A program made the position numbers and the translations under genes. A stretch of DNA of 64,000 bases from SFWF01 sp045636705 (lineage in GTDB: Bacteria > Bacillota > Clostridia > Oscillospirales > Acutalibacteraceae): positions 1-64,000 of the forward strand of contig JAZTYA010000011.1 in the NCBI GenBank assembly GCA_045636705.1, in the 5' to 3' direction. Below are positions 27,710-35,991 of the stretch, piece by piece (within the stretch, counting starts at the first letter, position 1; each line of letters starts with the position of its first letter). The notes beneath the pieces were generated by a model. It worked only from the letters and a program-made list of their open reading frames with translations. It ran no database searches and had not been told where the DNA came from.

Positions 27710-30205
27710 TTATTCAAACTCTTGTAAATCAACTAGTGATTCTTCTTTCTCCTCGGCTAATTTCCATTCCTCAAGGAGTTTGTCTCCCTCAGGATATTTG
27801 CAAGGAACTAAGCCGTATCTCTTCTCAATGTAACCGCAAACAAAAACGTAAACAATTAATAAAAGAAGGGCTGAAACACTAATTAGAATGCCTGTGGCAA
27901 GTCCGGGAGTTTCATACTTAAACTCGATTTCGCTGACGCCTTCTCCAACTAAAACAGCCATAAAAGCAATGTTTACGTTCTCAACGTCAACCTTCTTGCC
28001 GTTAACGTATGCAGACCAACCTTCATCATAAGGAATTGAGAAGAAAACGAGGTCTTCACTATCGCGGGCAACAGTAGCCTTAAATCCGTTTTTAACAAGC
28101 TCAAATTTAGTAGCAGAGGTTGCATCTAACGCTTTTGCATCATTTGCCATTGCTTCGTCAGAGGTGTCAATATATCCATCCTCTTTTTCGAGGTTATCAA
28201 ACAAATAGCCATATTTGCTTATTTGTTCAGGCGAAAGTATCATAGCCTTAAGCATAAGTTTTGCTCTGTAGCCTGAGTCGTAACTCTCACAGAATTGATA
28301 GGTCATATATTTATCATAAGAGAAACCGTAGCCGATATAATTTTCATTTTCATATATCTTGTAGCCTTGGCGCTCGTCAATTAATTTATATCCGGGCATA
28401 AGAGTCTTGTTGTTTTCCACAAAGGAGTCTCCGTCCTTGCGAGCTAAAAGATATTTTACAGACAACAAGGGCCTTGCGGCATAAGAGTCGGTAGTAGGTC
28501 GACTTGCAACTCCTCTTTCCTCGCCTATAAATTCATAATACTCGGTTACCTTTGGCGGTACTATAGAGTGGAAACAGTTAATAGAACTGTATTTCAAGAA
28601 CATTGCCGTGTTATCAACGCCCTCATACACGTCTATTCTATAGGTGTCTTTGTCTCCCGGGAGCACAAGGTCGTTTTCAATTAAATCATCAACCATAACA
28701 GACGTTTCGTAAGAGTGACTCTTTCCGCTTGAAATAAAGAAGTTCGCATAGCCTATCGAGAAAATCACAATGCAGGCAATAGAAACCCTTAAGAACCTTG
28801 TGAAATCCTTCTTCTTTAACTTTAAGAGGAAGTAAAGCACTGCAAGTCCTGCCAATGCTATAAAGCAGGTTAACCAGAAACGGAATATATACATTTTTCT
28901 GGTTGAATCGTTGCTTGAGGTCGTATAAAGACCAAAACGAAGTATTTTATAAATTCCGTTGTCGTCTTCTCCCGTTTCGGGGAAGAAACCTACAACCAAG
29001 GTAATGACAAGGGTAATTATTGCGGTGTTCCAAAATCCCTTATCCCAGTTCGCCTTTTCGTCCTCTAATGCTACTGCAGTTGCAAGACAAAGCATTAAAA
29101 TAGGCATATAGTACCAACGAGCATAATAAGCGTTGTTAAATGCAGAGAATGAAGAGTTTAAAACAGGAACTAAAGCAAATACTGCGCTTGTAACAATAAT
29201 TCTCTTAAGCCAGCTTCCGCGGTTTCCATAAGAATAAGCAAACACGCCCACCATACTAAATACCGGTAACCAACCACCTAAGGACGCCCACTTTACGTCT
29301 GCTTTCGGGAAGAAAACAGGTCTTGCAGGGATGTCGGGTGGGAAGAAAAACACCTCAATTATATTAGCATAAATGCTTTCTTTTCCGTAAAGCAAAGAGT
29401 TCCATCCAAGTGAAATTTCGCTAATTCTGTCAACTCCGATTATTGCTAAATAAGATGGCAATAACAAAACAGCTGCAATAGCAACACCCAAAACTCCCTC
29501 TAAAATCAGTCTTAAAAATAGGAAGAAACTAGGCTTAATTGCACCTGAAACTAGTCTTATGACAAAATAAATTACGCCAAAGACCATCATTCCAAAGAAG
29601 AAGAAATAGTTAATTATTCCGCAAAAAGCAACCATTAAAGCAAATCTGCCCGGTTTCTTTTCGGTAATCAAATATTCAAACCCTAATAATAGCAACGGGA
29701 AAACAACTATTGCCTCGTGAAAATGATTAAAGAAGACGTTATAAACAGAAAATCCTGAAAAAGCGTAAAGGAGACCGCCTATCGATGCTGTAAGATTTTT
29801 TCTTGTAAAACGAGAAATAAAAAGATATCCCGTAAGAGCGGCGCAACCAAATTTTAAGATAAGCAATGGTCCCATAAGATAAGGAACCATAAAGTTTGGA
29901 AACAGAAGTGTTAACCAAAAGAACGGACTTCCTAAAAGATAGAAGGTATAAGAACCTATAAAGTTTACACCTAAATCTGTATAAAAGTTCCATCCTATTT
30001 GGCCGGTCTTAACCGCCTCGTGAGCAACCTGATAAAACGGAATTTGCTGAACGTTAAAGTCGCCAAAAAACAGGAAATACCCGTTGTCCTTAAACATATA
30101 AGGCAAGAAGAAACAAGCCGCAGTGAACAAACCTACCAAAAATGTCCAAAGCGCCATGCTTTTTTCAGGCTTTAAGGATGCCTTTTTTCTAAATGAAAAA
30201 CTCAT
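27710..30205 (-). CDS. YfhO-family membrane protein (GT-C-like)
   Basis: 831 residues. About 12 N-terminal membrane helices with the YfhO landmarks FFGDFNVQQIPFYQ, LYAFSGFSVYNVFFNHFHEA and ARWYYMPILML, followed by an extracytoplasmic segment (about 530-770), a last helix and an acidic tail. YfhO proteins have a GT-C glycosyltransferase fold; in Firmicutes they are tied to lipoteichoic acid or glycolipid glycosylation. Own promoter and terminator. Confidence 0.88.
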   Translation of the reverse strand: MSFSFRKKASLKPEKSMALWTFLVGLFTAACFFLPYMFKDNGYFLFFGDFNVQQIPFYQVAHEAVKTGQIGWNFYTDLGVNFIGSYTFYLLGSPFFWLTLLFPNFMVPYLMGPLLILKFGCAALTGYLFISRFTRKNLTASIGGLLYAFSGFSVYNVFFNHFHEAIVVFPLLLLGFEYLITEKKPGRFALMVAFCGIINYFFFFGMMVFGVIYFVIRLVSGAIKPSFFLFLRLILEGVLGVAIAAVLLLPSYLAIIGVDRISEISLGWNSLLYGKESIYANIIEVFFFPPDIPARPVFFPKADVKWASLGGWLPVFSMVGVFAYSYGNRGSWLKRIIVTSAVFALVPVLNSSFSAFNNAYYARWYYMPILMLCLATAVALEDEKANWDKGFWNTAIITLVITLVVGFFPETGEDDNGIYKILRFGLYTTSSNDSTRKMYIFRFWLTCFIALAGLAVLYFLLKLKKKDFTRFLRVSIACIVIFSIGYANFFISSGKSHSYETSVMVDDLIENDLVLPGDKDTYRIDVYEGVDNTAMFLKYSSINCFHSIVPPKVTEYYEFIGEERGVASRPTTDSYAARPLLSVKYLLARKDGDSFVENNKTLMPGYKLIDERQGYKIYENENYIGYGFSYDKYMTYQFCESYDSGYRAKLMLKAMILSPEQISKYGYLFDNLEKEDGYIDTSDEAMANDAKALDATSATKFELVKNGFKATVARDSEDLVFFSIPYDEGWSAYVNGKKVDVENVNIAFMAVLVGEGVSEIEFKYETPGLATGILISVSALLLLIVYVFVCGYIEKRYGLVPCKYPEGDKLLEEWKLAEEKEESLVDLQEFE

Positions 30206-30236
30206 AGTACGTCTCCTATTGATATTTTATTTTATT

Positions 30237-30265
30237 ATTATAACATTTTTTGGTAGCTTTATCAA
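30237..30265 (-). promoter_or_regulatory. Promoter of yfhO
   Basis: Minus strand TTGATA (30260-30265), 17 bases ending in TGT, TATAAT (30237-30242): near consensus with extended -10. Confidence 0.8.
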
Positions 30266-30291
30266 TAGAGATTTACAAAAAGATTTCATAT

Positions 30292-30319
30292 AAAAAGACG
30301 GCTTACAAGCCGTCTTTTT
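30292..30319 (-). terminator. Terminator of the truncated deacetylase copy
   Basis: AAAAAGACGGC/GCCGTCTTTTT stem with a TTACAA loop. The same GACGGC/GCCGTC hairpin occurs at 40415-40436 beside another remnant of the same gene. Confidence 0.75.
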
Positions 30320-30553
30320 TACACTGCGTTCCATCGTGTTTTATTTCGTAATTTTCCTTTAAAATCAAATCTTCAATAAACACAAATTCATAGCCGTCGT
30401 TTTTAAGGGTTTCAAGGATGTTTGGTAAGGCTTCGGGTGTGTGGTCGGCGTCGTTGTGGAATAGTACAATACTACCGTTTTTAACCTTACTTGTTACCCT
30501 TTTGCAAATGCTGTCAGGTGTCGCATTATCCTTCCAGTCGAGTGAGTCAACAT
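30303..30553 (-). pseudogene. Truncated polysaccharide deacetylase (3' end only)
   Basis: Bases 30322-30553 match 31541-31772 of the intact deacetylase gene with no indels and about 10 substitutions in 232 bases. The copy encodes only the last 70-odd residues (from DVDSLDWKDN to the C-terminus) and stays open to a stop at 30303-30305 with an altered tail. Changes are mostly silent or mild (E to D, V to T), so it was probably a working paralogue before it lost its 5' two thirds. The break is followed within about 30 bases by the promoter of an unrelated membrane-protein gene on the plus strand. Confidence 0.85.
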
Positions 30554-30583
30554 ACGAAACAAAAGTAATATTTCAACAAGGGA

Positions 30584-30612
30584 TTGTGAATTTTGCATTA
30601 ATATGGTATAAT
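30584..30612 (+). promoter_or_regulatory. Extended -10 promoter of the 30638 membrane-protein gene
   Basis: TTGTGA (30584-30589), 17 bases, TATAAT (30607-30612) preceded by TGG. Confidence 0.75.
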
Positions 30613-30637
30613 ATAGAAAAATATCGGAGTGGATTAT

Positions 30638-31144
30638 ATGAAAAAATACAAATTGATTTCAGCATTTATTATTAGTTTGTTTTCGCTACAACTTTTCAAT
30701 TTAACTGCATTTGCAAATTCTTCGTGGGTTTGGATATCAGAAACCCGACCCTATGATGTTTTACCGTGGGTCGCTATTGGAACTTTAATAGTTGAAACTA
30801 TAAGTCTTATAGTTTTTGCAAAAGTTAAAAACGGATTTAAAGTATTTACATTCGTAACAATTGCGAATGCGATATCGTTTGCAGCCCCATATTTAGTAAA
30901 TCTTATGTTGTATTCCGACCAAATGTTTCCTTTTGATAAATATTTGGAAAATTGGCCATCATATACTGTTGGTGTTTTGTTTTGCATAGTAACAATTTTA
31001 ATAGAATTACCCGTTGTTTATTTTTCTTTAAGAAAAAATGCGGTTTCTGGTAAAAAGTTTATCATTACCATCATTGTTAGCAATATAGTTACCACAATTT
31101 TAGTAGCAATTATAGAAAGAATTTTTTGTGTGGGCAGATGGTAA
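30638..31144 (+). CDS. Small membrane protein of unknown function with signal peptide
   Basis: 168 residues from ATG 30638, 8 bases after GGAG. Residues 1-24 look like a signal peptide ending LTAFANSS; about four further hydrophobic helices follow (near 39-60, 68-90, 105-130, 138-160) and a basic C-terminus. I do not recognise the family. The gene is more AT-rich than its neighbours, has its own promoter and terminator, and sits exactly where a deacetylase paralogue was truncated, which suggests it arrived by recombination. Confidence 0.65.
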   Translation: MKKYKLISAFIISLFSLQLFNLTAFANSSWVWISETRPYDVLPWVAIGTLIVETISLIVFAKVKNGFKVFTFVTIANAISFAAPYLVNLMLYSDQMFPFDKYLENWPSYTVGVLFCIVTILIELPVVYFSLRKNAVSGKKFIITIIVSNIVTTILVAIIERIFCVGRW

Positions 31145-31191
31145 GATAAGAGAATGTTATAAAGAGAATTATTGGGTTCATAAAATCAATG

Positions 31192-31213
31192 CTCGGACTT
31201 TAATCGGTCCGAG
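31192..31213 (+). terminator. Intrinsic terminator of the 30638 gene
   Basis: CTCGGAC/GTCCGAG stem with an 8-base loop, then ATTTTTC. Confidence 0.75.
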
Positions 31214-31383
31214 TATTTTTCTTTCTTGATTTTTAAATATTTTTATTGAATACTAATATTGTATTTAGATAATACAATGTAAGAGGAATTTAAAAACGGA
31301 ATAAAGGAAGGAGCAATATTTTATCTTTGAAAATCACACACAAGAAAACACACACATTAACCCCAAGTCATTGTGTTTGTGTG

Positions 31384-31511
31384 CCACCGCCCTTTTATGC
31401 CTTCCTCTGACGAGGAAGGGGGGGCCGCTTGCGGTGGAAGGAGAGAAAATTTAAAATCTCTCCTTCAGTCTTTTTGCTTTGCAAAAATCCAGCTCCCTCG
31501 TCAGAGGGAGC
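31384..31511. repeat. Palindromic intergenic repeat element
   Basis: About 128 bases made of nested inverted repeats: CCACCGC (31384-31390) with GCGGTGG (31431-31437); a hairpin CTTCCTC/GAGGAAG (31401-31418); AAGGAGAGA with TCTCTCCTT (31438-31465 region); TTTTTGC/GCAAAAA (31471-31487); and a closing hairpin GCTCCCTC/GAGGGAGC (31492-31511). The word CCTCTGACGAGG near the left end and CCTCGTCAGAGG near the right end are exact reverse complements. It is more GC-rich than its flanks and lies against the 3' end of the deacetylase gene. This is the form of a dispersed REP/MITE-like element of gut Firmicutes; only one copy is in the window. The upstream part 31214-31383 has a GT/AC-rich imperfect inverted repeat but no gene I can support. 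Confidence 0.7.
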
Positions 31512-31518
31512 CTTTGGT

Positions 31519-32280
31519 TTAGTTTCTATTTTCAATTTTGCACTGCGTTCCATCGTGTTTTATTTCGTAATTTTCCTTTAAAATCAAATCTTCAATAAAC
31601 ACAAATTCATAGCCGTCGTTTTTAAGGGTTTCAAGGATGTTTGGAAGTGCTTCGGGGGTGTGGTCGGCGTCGTTGTGGAATAGTACAATACTACCGTTTT
31701 TGACCTTGCTTACTACCCTTTTACAAATGCTCTCAGGTGTCGCATTATCCTTCCAGTCGAGTGAGTCAACATCCCACTGAATTGTATGCATATTAAGGCT
31801 TTCTGCCGCCTCAATTGTAGCGTTGTCATAGTCTCCATATGGGGGCCTGAAAAGATTTGGTGTTTTGCCCGTAATTGCGGCAATTTTTTGGTTGCAGGAA
31901 TTAAGCTCGTCGAGCTTTTTTTGAGCTGAAATTGACGGCATATTCGGATGTGTATTTGAGTGGTTCATTATTTTGTGTCCGGCATCAAAAAGCTGCTTTA
32001 CAGATTCGGGATATTTATCCACCCAAGCGCCAACCACAAAAAAGGTTGCCTTTGCATTATATCTTCCGAGAATTTCGATAAGCTCTTCTGTATCGTCATT
32101 TCCCCAAGCGGCATCAAATGATAACGCCACCTTTTTTTCTTCTGTTTCAACACAGTAGATTGGCAGTTTTCTTTGTCCGCCTGCAAAGGTGCTAACCGAG
32201 AAAACCAGCGCAAAAACAAGTGATAAGCATACCGCTGATGCCAACATTAAATGTTTTTTGGTTATAATAAAGTACCTCAT
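31519..32280 (-). CDS. Polysaccharide deacetylase, PdaB-like (CE4)
   Basis: 253 residues. N-terminal membrane anchor or signal (about 11-33), then a NodB domain: VALSFDAAWGNDD (catalytic Asp pair), NHSNTHPNM (metal His-x3-His), LFRPPYGDYDN and IVLFHNDADHTPEALP. The SFDAAWG form resembles PdaB-type sporulation deacetylases acting on spore cortex or peptidoglycan, but a vegetative peptidoglycan role is possible. GGGGAG precedes the ATG. Two other loci in this window hold remnants of its 3' end. Confidence 0.88.
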   Translation of the reverse strand: MRYFIITKKHLMLASAVCLSLVFALVFSVSTFAGGQRKLPIYCVETEEKKVALSFDAAWGNDDTEELIEILGRYNAKATFFVVGAWVDKYPESVKQLFDAGHKIMNHSNTHPNMPSISAQKKLDELNSCNQKIAAITGKTPNLFRPPYGDYDNATIEAAESLNMHTIQWDVDSLDWKDNATPESICKRVVSKVKNGSIVLFHNDADHTPEALPNILETLKNDGYEFVFIEDLILKENYEIKHDGTQCKIENRN

Positions 32281-32356
32281 CGAAAATCTCCCCTTCTCTT
32301 TATATGTTAAATTTTACTTGAAATTAAAATAAAATATGATAAAAAATTAACAATAA

Positions 32357-32385
32357 TTGACAATGCTATATATATATATTATAAT
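32357..32385 (+). promoter_or_regulatory. Perfect consensus promoter of the rnf operon
   Basis: TTGACA (32357-32362), exactly 17 bases of mainly TA repeat, TATAAT (32380-32385). It implies a leader of about 45 bases before rnfC. Confidence 0.88.
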
Positions 32386-32437
32386 TTTATAGGTTATAAT
32401 ACTATTAACAGAATTTTCTATTAACGAGGTTGATAAT

Positions 32438-33748
32438 ATGTTTGGAAAACTAAACGGCATAACCATTCCACATCGCAAAAACACCGATAAAATGGCCGCT
32501 GTTTTAATGGACAAGGTAAGCTCTGTAACCATTCCTATGAATATGAACATAGGCAAGCCTGCCATTCCCTGTGTTAAGGTTGGCGACGAGGTTAAGGTTG
32601 GTCAAATTATAGGCAATGCCGATGGAAAAGTCAGTGCTGACGTTCATGCTTCGGTTTCGGGCAAGGTTAAGGCTGTAGCTCCCCTTCTCACCTGCACAGG
32701 CGCAGAGGTTTTAGCCGTTACTATTGAATCTGACGGAGAAATGACCCTTTCTGAATCTTGTGTTGCTCCCGAAGTTTCAGATTACGACAGTTTTATTGCT
32801 GCAGTTCGTGCAAGCGGTGCGGTTGGACTTGGCGGCGCAGGATTTCCTACCGCTGTTAAGCTTGACGTTAAGGGCTCCGACATTGAAGAGGTTGTTATTA
32901 ACTGTGCTGAGTGTGAGCCTTATATTACAAGTGACACCAGAACAATGGTTGATAATGCCGATTTAATAGCCGAGGGAATTAACCTTTTAAAGAAATGGCT
33001 TTCTGTTAAGAAGATTATTATTGGTATTGAGGGCAACAAGCATGAAGCTATAAGTAAAATGCAAGAGCTTGCTGACGATACCGTATCTGTTAAGATACTG
33101 CCTTCTATATATCCGCAAGGCGGAGAAAAGGTGCTTATTTATAACTGCACCGGCAAGGTAGTAAGCGAGGGTAAATTACCTATTGATTACGGTGTTATAG
33201 TTCTTAACTGCACCACATTAGCGTTTATTGCTTCTTATTTTAAGACGGGCATTCCGCTTGTGAAGAAAACCGTTACCGTTGACGGAAGCGCAGTAGCTAA
33301 CCCCACTAACGTTATTGTCCCTATCGGCACTTCTGTTAATGACGTATTTGAATTCTGCGGTGGTTTTAAATCTGAACCTAAAAAGGTTTTCTATGGCGGT
33401 CCTATGATGGGCATTACCGTTCCCGACCTTACCGCACCGATTCTTAAAAACACCAACGCTATTATTGCTTTTAACGAAAAGGATTCGGTTATTCCCGAGC
33501 CTACGCCTTGCATTCGTTGCGGCAGATGTGTCCGCGCTTGTCCCTTTAATTTAATGCCGCTTGATTTTGCAAGAGCTTTAAATCTTGGCGATATGGAACT
33601 TTTAGAAGCTCGCAAGGTTAATCTTTGTATGGAATGCGGTTGTTGTTCCTACGTCTGCCCTGCTCATCGTCCGTTAATTGAAAACAATAAGCTTGCGAAA
33701 GCTGAACTTAGAAAATTTAAGGCTGCAAAAAAGGAGGAAAATAAATAA
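32438..33748 (+). CDS. rnfC: Rnf complex subunit C (NADH/Fe-S)
   Basis: 436 residues. Rnf couples electron flow from reduced ferredoxin to NAD+ with Na+ or H+ export; RnfC is the peripheral NADH/FMN subunit. Seen: an N-terminal RnfC barrel/biotinyl-like region, the nucleotide loop VGLGGAGFPTAVKL, NCAECEPYITSD, and two 4Fe-4S motifs CIRCGRCVRACP and CMECGCCSYVCP near the C-terminus. GAGGTTGAT precedes ATG. First gene of rnfCDGEAB, the clostridial order. Confidence 0.97.
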   Translation: MFGKLNGITIPHRKNTDKMAAVLMDKVSSVTIPMNMNIGKPAIPCVKVGDEVKVGQIIGNADGKVSADVHASVSGKVKAVAPLLTCTGAEVLAVTIESDGEMTLSESCVAPEVSDYDSFIAAVRASGAVGLGGAGFPTAVKLDVKGSDIEEVVINCAECEPYITSDTRTMVDNADLIAEGINLLKKWLSVKKIIIGIEGNKHEAISKMQELADDTVSVKILPSIYPQGGEKVLIYNCTGKVVSEGKLPIDYGVIVLNCTTLAFIASYFKTGIPLVKKTVTVDGSAVANPTNVIVPIGTSVNDVFEFCGGFKSEPKKVFYGGPMMGITVPDLTAPILKNTNAIIAFNEKDSVIPEPTPCIRCGRCVRACPFNLMPLDFARALNLGDMELLEARKVNLCMECGCCSYVCPAHRPLIENNKLAKAELRKFKAAKKEENK

Positions 33749-34726
33749 ATGAGTAAACTAACCTTATCTGTTTCTCCGCAAATTCGCAGTAAGTTTACAA
33801 CAACCAACATAATGTTAGACGTTGTAATTGCGCTTATTCCTGCCTTAATTGCAGGCGTTATCATTTTTGGTCTTCGCGCACTTGTGCTTACAGCTGTTTG
33901 TGTTTTCGCTTGTGTTTTATCAGAATTTCTTTTTGAATTCATATTAAAGAAGCCTAACACCATAAGCGACCTTTCTGCCGTTGTAACCGGTATGCTTTTA
34001 GCTCTTAACCTTCCCGTTACAATGCCTATTTGGCAGGCTGTTTTAGGCTCGGTTATAGCAATTATTGTTGTTAAGCAGTTATTTGGTGGCCTTGGCTTTA
34101 ACTTTGCAAACCCTGCAATTACCGCAAGAATAGTTTTATTTACATCTTTTTCAAATTCAATGTCAAACTGGATAGACCCAACTAAGACCTTTATGAGCTT
34201 TAATTGGGCTACTGCTGATATGACTGCTGCTGCTACTCCTTTATCGGTTTTAAAGCCCGGCAGCACCGGTACCATTCCCTCTCTTTTGGATATGTTCTTA
34301 GGTATCGAAGGTGGTTGCATTGGTGAAACCTGCGCTTTAGCACTTCTTCTTGGTTGCGCTTACCTGCTTGTTAGAAAGGTTATTACCTTCCACATTCCAG
34401 TAATTTTTATTGCAACTGTATTTATTTTAAGCTTATTAGTTGCTCCCGAAGGCTACAAAGCGGTTGAATATGCTACTGCTCAAATTCTTTCGGGTGGCCT
34501 TTTACTTGGTGCTATATTTATGGCAACCGACTACGTCACAAGTCCAACAACCGCTCTTGGCAAGATAATTTTTGCTTTTGGTTGCGGTGCTATAACCTTT
34601 GTTATTCGTATGTGGGGTTCAAATCCCGGCGGTGTTTCATTCGCTATTTTGTTTATGAACCTATTAACTCCATACATTAATAAATTGACAGCTACAAAAC
34701 CGTTTGGAGGTGTAGATGCAGAATGA
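33749..34726 (+). CDS. rnfD: Rnf complex subunit D
   Basis: 325 residues, about 10 membrane helices; carries covalent FMN in well-studied Rnf complexes. Seen: LVVKQLFGGLGFNFANPAI-type segment, the flavin site DMTAAATPLSVLK (Thr163 the likely FMN residue), and MATDYVTSPTTALGK near the end. The usual Ser/Thr three residues before the FMN-bearing Thr is Ala160 here. Starts right after the rnfC stop with AAGGAGG inside rnfC. Confidence 0.96.
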   Translation: MSKLTLSVSPQIRSKFTTTNIMLDVVIALIPALIAGVIIFGLRALVLTAVCVFACVLSEFLFEFILKKPNTISDLSAVVTGMLLALNLPVTMPIWQAVLGSVIAIIVVKQLFGGLGFNFANPAITARIVLFTSFSNSMSNWIDPTKTFMSFNWATADMTAAATPLSVLKPGSTGTIPSLLDMFLGIEGGCIGETCALALLLGCAYLLVRKVITFHIPVIFIATVFILSLLVAPEGYKAVEYATAQILSGGLLLGAIFMATDYVTSPTTALGKIIFAFGCGAITFVIRMWGSNPGGVSFAILFMNLLTPYINKLTATKPFGGVDAE

Positions 34727-35991
34727 AAAACTCCGGTTTTAAAAGCATTATAGTTTTATCGGGTATATGCTTGGTTGTGGCTATCCTTTTATCAAGTGTT
34801 AATGCCGTTACGTCTCCCATTATTGAAAGCAGTAATAAAAACGCGGCAGATGCTGCTTATCTTGAGGTTCTACCCGAAGCTTCTGAATTTGAAACAATTT
34901 CAGGCGAATTCCCTGAAACAGTAAAGGAAATGAAAAAAGACCTTGGCGGAAGCGGTTTTGCATTTATGCTTCAAACCTCTTCAAGCTACAGCAAGGCTCC
35001 GCTTCAGATGATTTTAGGAATTGATAATGAAGGTAAGATTCTTAAACTTGTAATTACAAGTTATAACGAAACCAAGGGTAAAGACCAAATTGCATCCTTT
35101 GAATCTATCTTCCAAGGCAAAGATGCTACGGTTACCGACCTTGTTGCAGGTGTTACCTACACCTCTAACGCTATTAAAGGCGCCGTTACTGATGCTTATT
35201 CTGTTTTCTATGAATATGCCGATATTGAAAAGTCTGACGAGCAAAAGCTTGCCGAACTTTATGACCTTTTAATGCCTTATGCAAAGGACAAAACAGGTTC
35301 TTATAAGTTTGAGTCTGTTCCCCTTCCTGAAGGCGCAAAGGACGGAATTGTTTCAATTCTTTCTCCTTCAACAAAGCTAGGTTATATTGTAACAGCAAAT
35401 GCTAACGACACAACCGTTGCTATGGCTATTAATGCTTATGGTAAGGTTTATGCAATTTACGACCTTGACGGCAACGATTTGTCGGCTAATACTGCTTATG
35501 ATTCTTTGAAGTCTGATGCAGAAGCTTCTATTGTGTCGGTTTATGAATCTAACAAAGAAGAAATTTTAAAAGCTTTAGTTAGCAAAGAAATCATTTCTTC
35601 AGAAAATGATGCTGAAACGGTTGACTTTAGCGCTGTTTCTTCAAGAGTTGTTGCAGTTTACAAGCTTAAAAACGGCAATGCTTACGTTGCCAGCGCAGAG
35701 GGTTACGGCGGACTCTTAACCGTTTGTTACGTTATTAACTCAAAGGGTGAAATCGTAAACTACGCAACACTAAGTCACTCTGAAAGAGATAATGAATATG
35801 CCGGCAAGGATTACGGCACCGTGGTAGGATTTAATTCCTATAAGGAACGCTTCGAAGGCAAAGACCTTGCAACCGTTGATGATGAAACTCTTCTTATTGC
35901 CGAGTCAACCTTCACATCAACCGCTACAAAACTTTGCTTCGACGCTGTTAAGGAAGCTTATGAAATTATGAATGGGGAGGCTACAAAGTAA
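34723..35991 (+). CDS. rnfG: Rnf complex subunit G, about double the usual length
   Basis: 422 residues, against roughly 180-220 for typical RnfG. One N-terminal membrane helix (about 8-28). FMN_bind-like unit 1 spans about 75-165: LQMILGIDNEGKI, SYNETKGK and the attachment-like motif DLVAGVTYTSNA (Thr145). A middle section (about 210-290) has a similar strand pair. Unit 2 (about 310-418) has LTVCYVINSKGEI and IAESTFTSTATK (Thr396). Neither unit has the textbook SGAT. So this RnfG probably arose by internal duplication and may hold one or two FMNs. ATGA overlap with rnfD and TAATG overlap with rnfE. Confidence 0.92.
   Translation: MKNSGFKSIIVLSGICLVVAILLSSVNAVTSPIIESSNKNAADAAYLEVLPEASEFETISGEFPETVKEMKKDLGGSGFAFMLQTSSSYSKAPLQMILGIDNEGKILKLVITSYNETKGKDQIASFESIFQGKDATVTDLVAGVTYTSNAIKGAVTDAYSVFYEYADIEKSDEQKLAELYDLLMPYAKDKTGSYKFESVPLPEGAKDGIVSILSPSTKLGYIVTANANDTTVAMAINAYGKVYAIYDLDGNDLSANTAYDSLKSDAEASIVSVYESNKEEILKALVSKEIISSENDAETVDFSAVSSRVVAVYKLKNGNAYVASAEGYGGLLTVCYVINSKGEIVNYATLSHSERDNEYAGKDYGTVVGFNSYKERFEGKDLATVDDETLLIAESTFTSTATKLCFDAVKEAYEIMNGEATK

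Noticed and set aside
30418..30675. 85-residue plus-strand frame
   Set aside because: Runs antisense through the truncated deacetylase and across a promoter into the membrane-protein gene in another frame; no ribosome binding site.
31214..31383. Possible gene or RNA between the membrane-protein terminator and the repeat element
   Set aside because: Only a GT/AC-rich imperfect inverted repeat is visible; no start site or known RNA form.
33664..34320. 218-residue minus-strand frame inside rnfC/rnfD
   Set aside because: Antisense of rnfD, which is fully supported by motifs, spacing and operon order.
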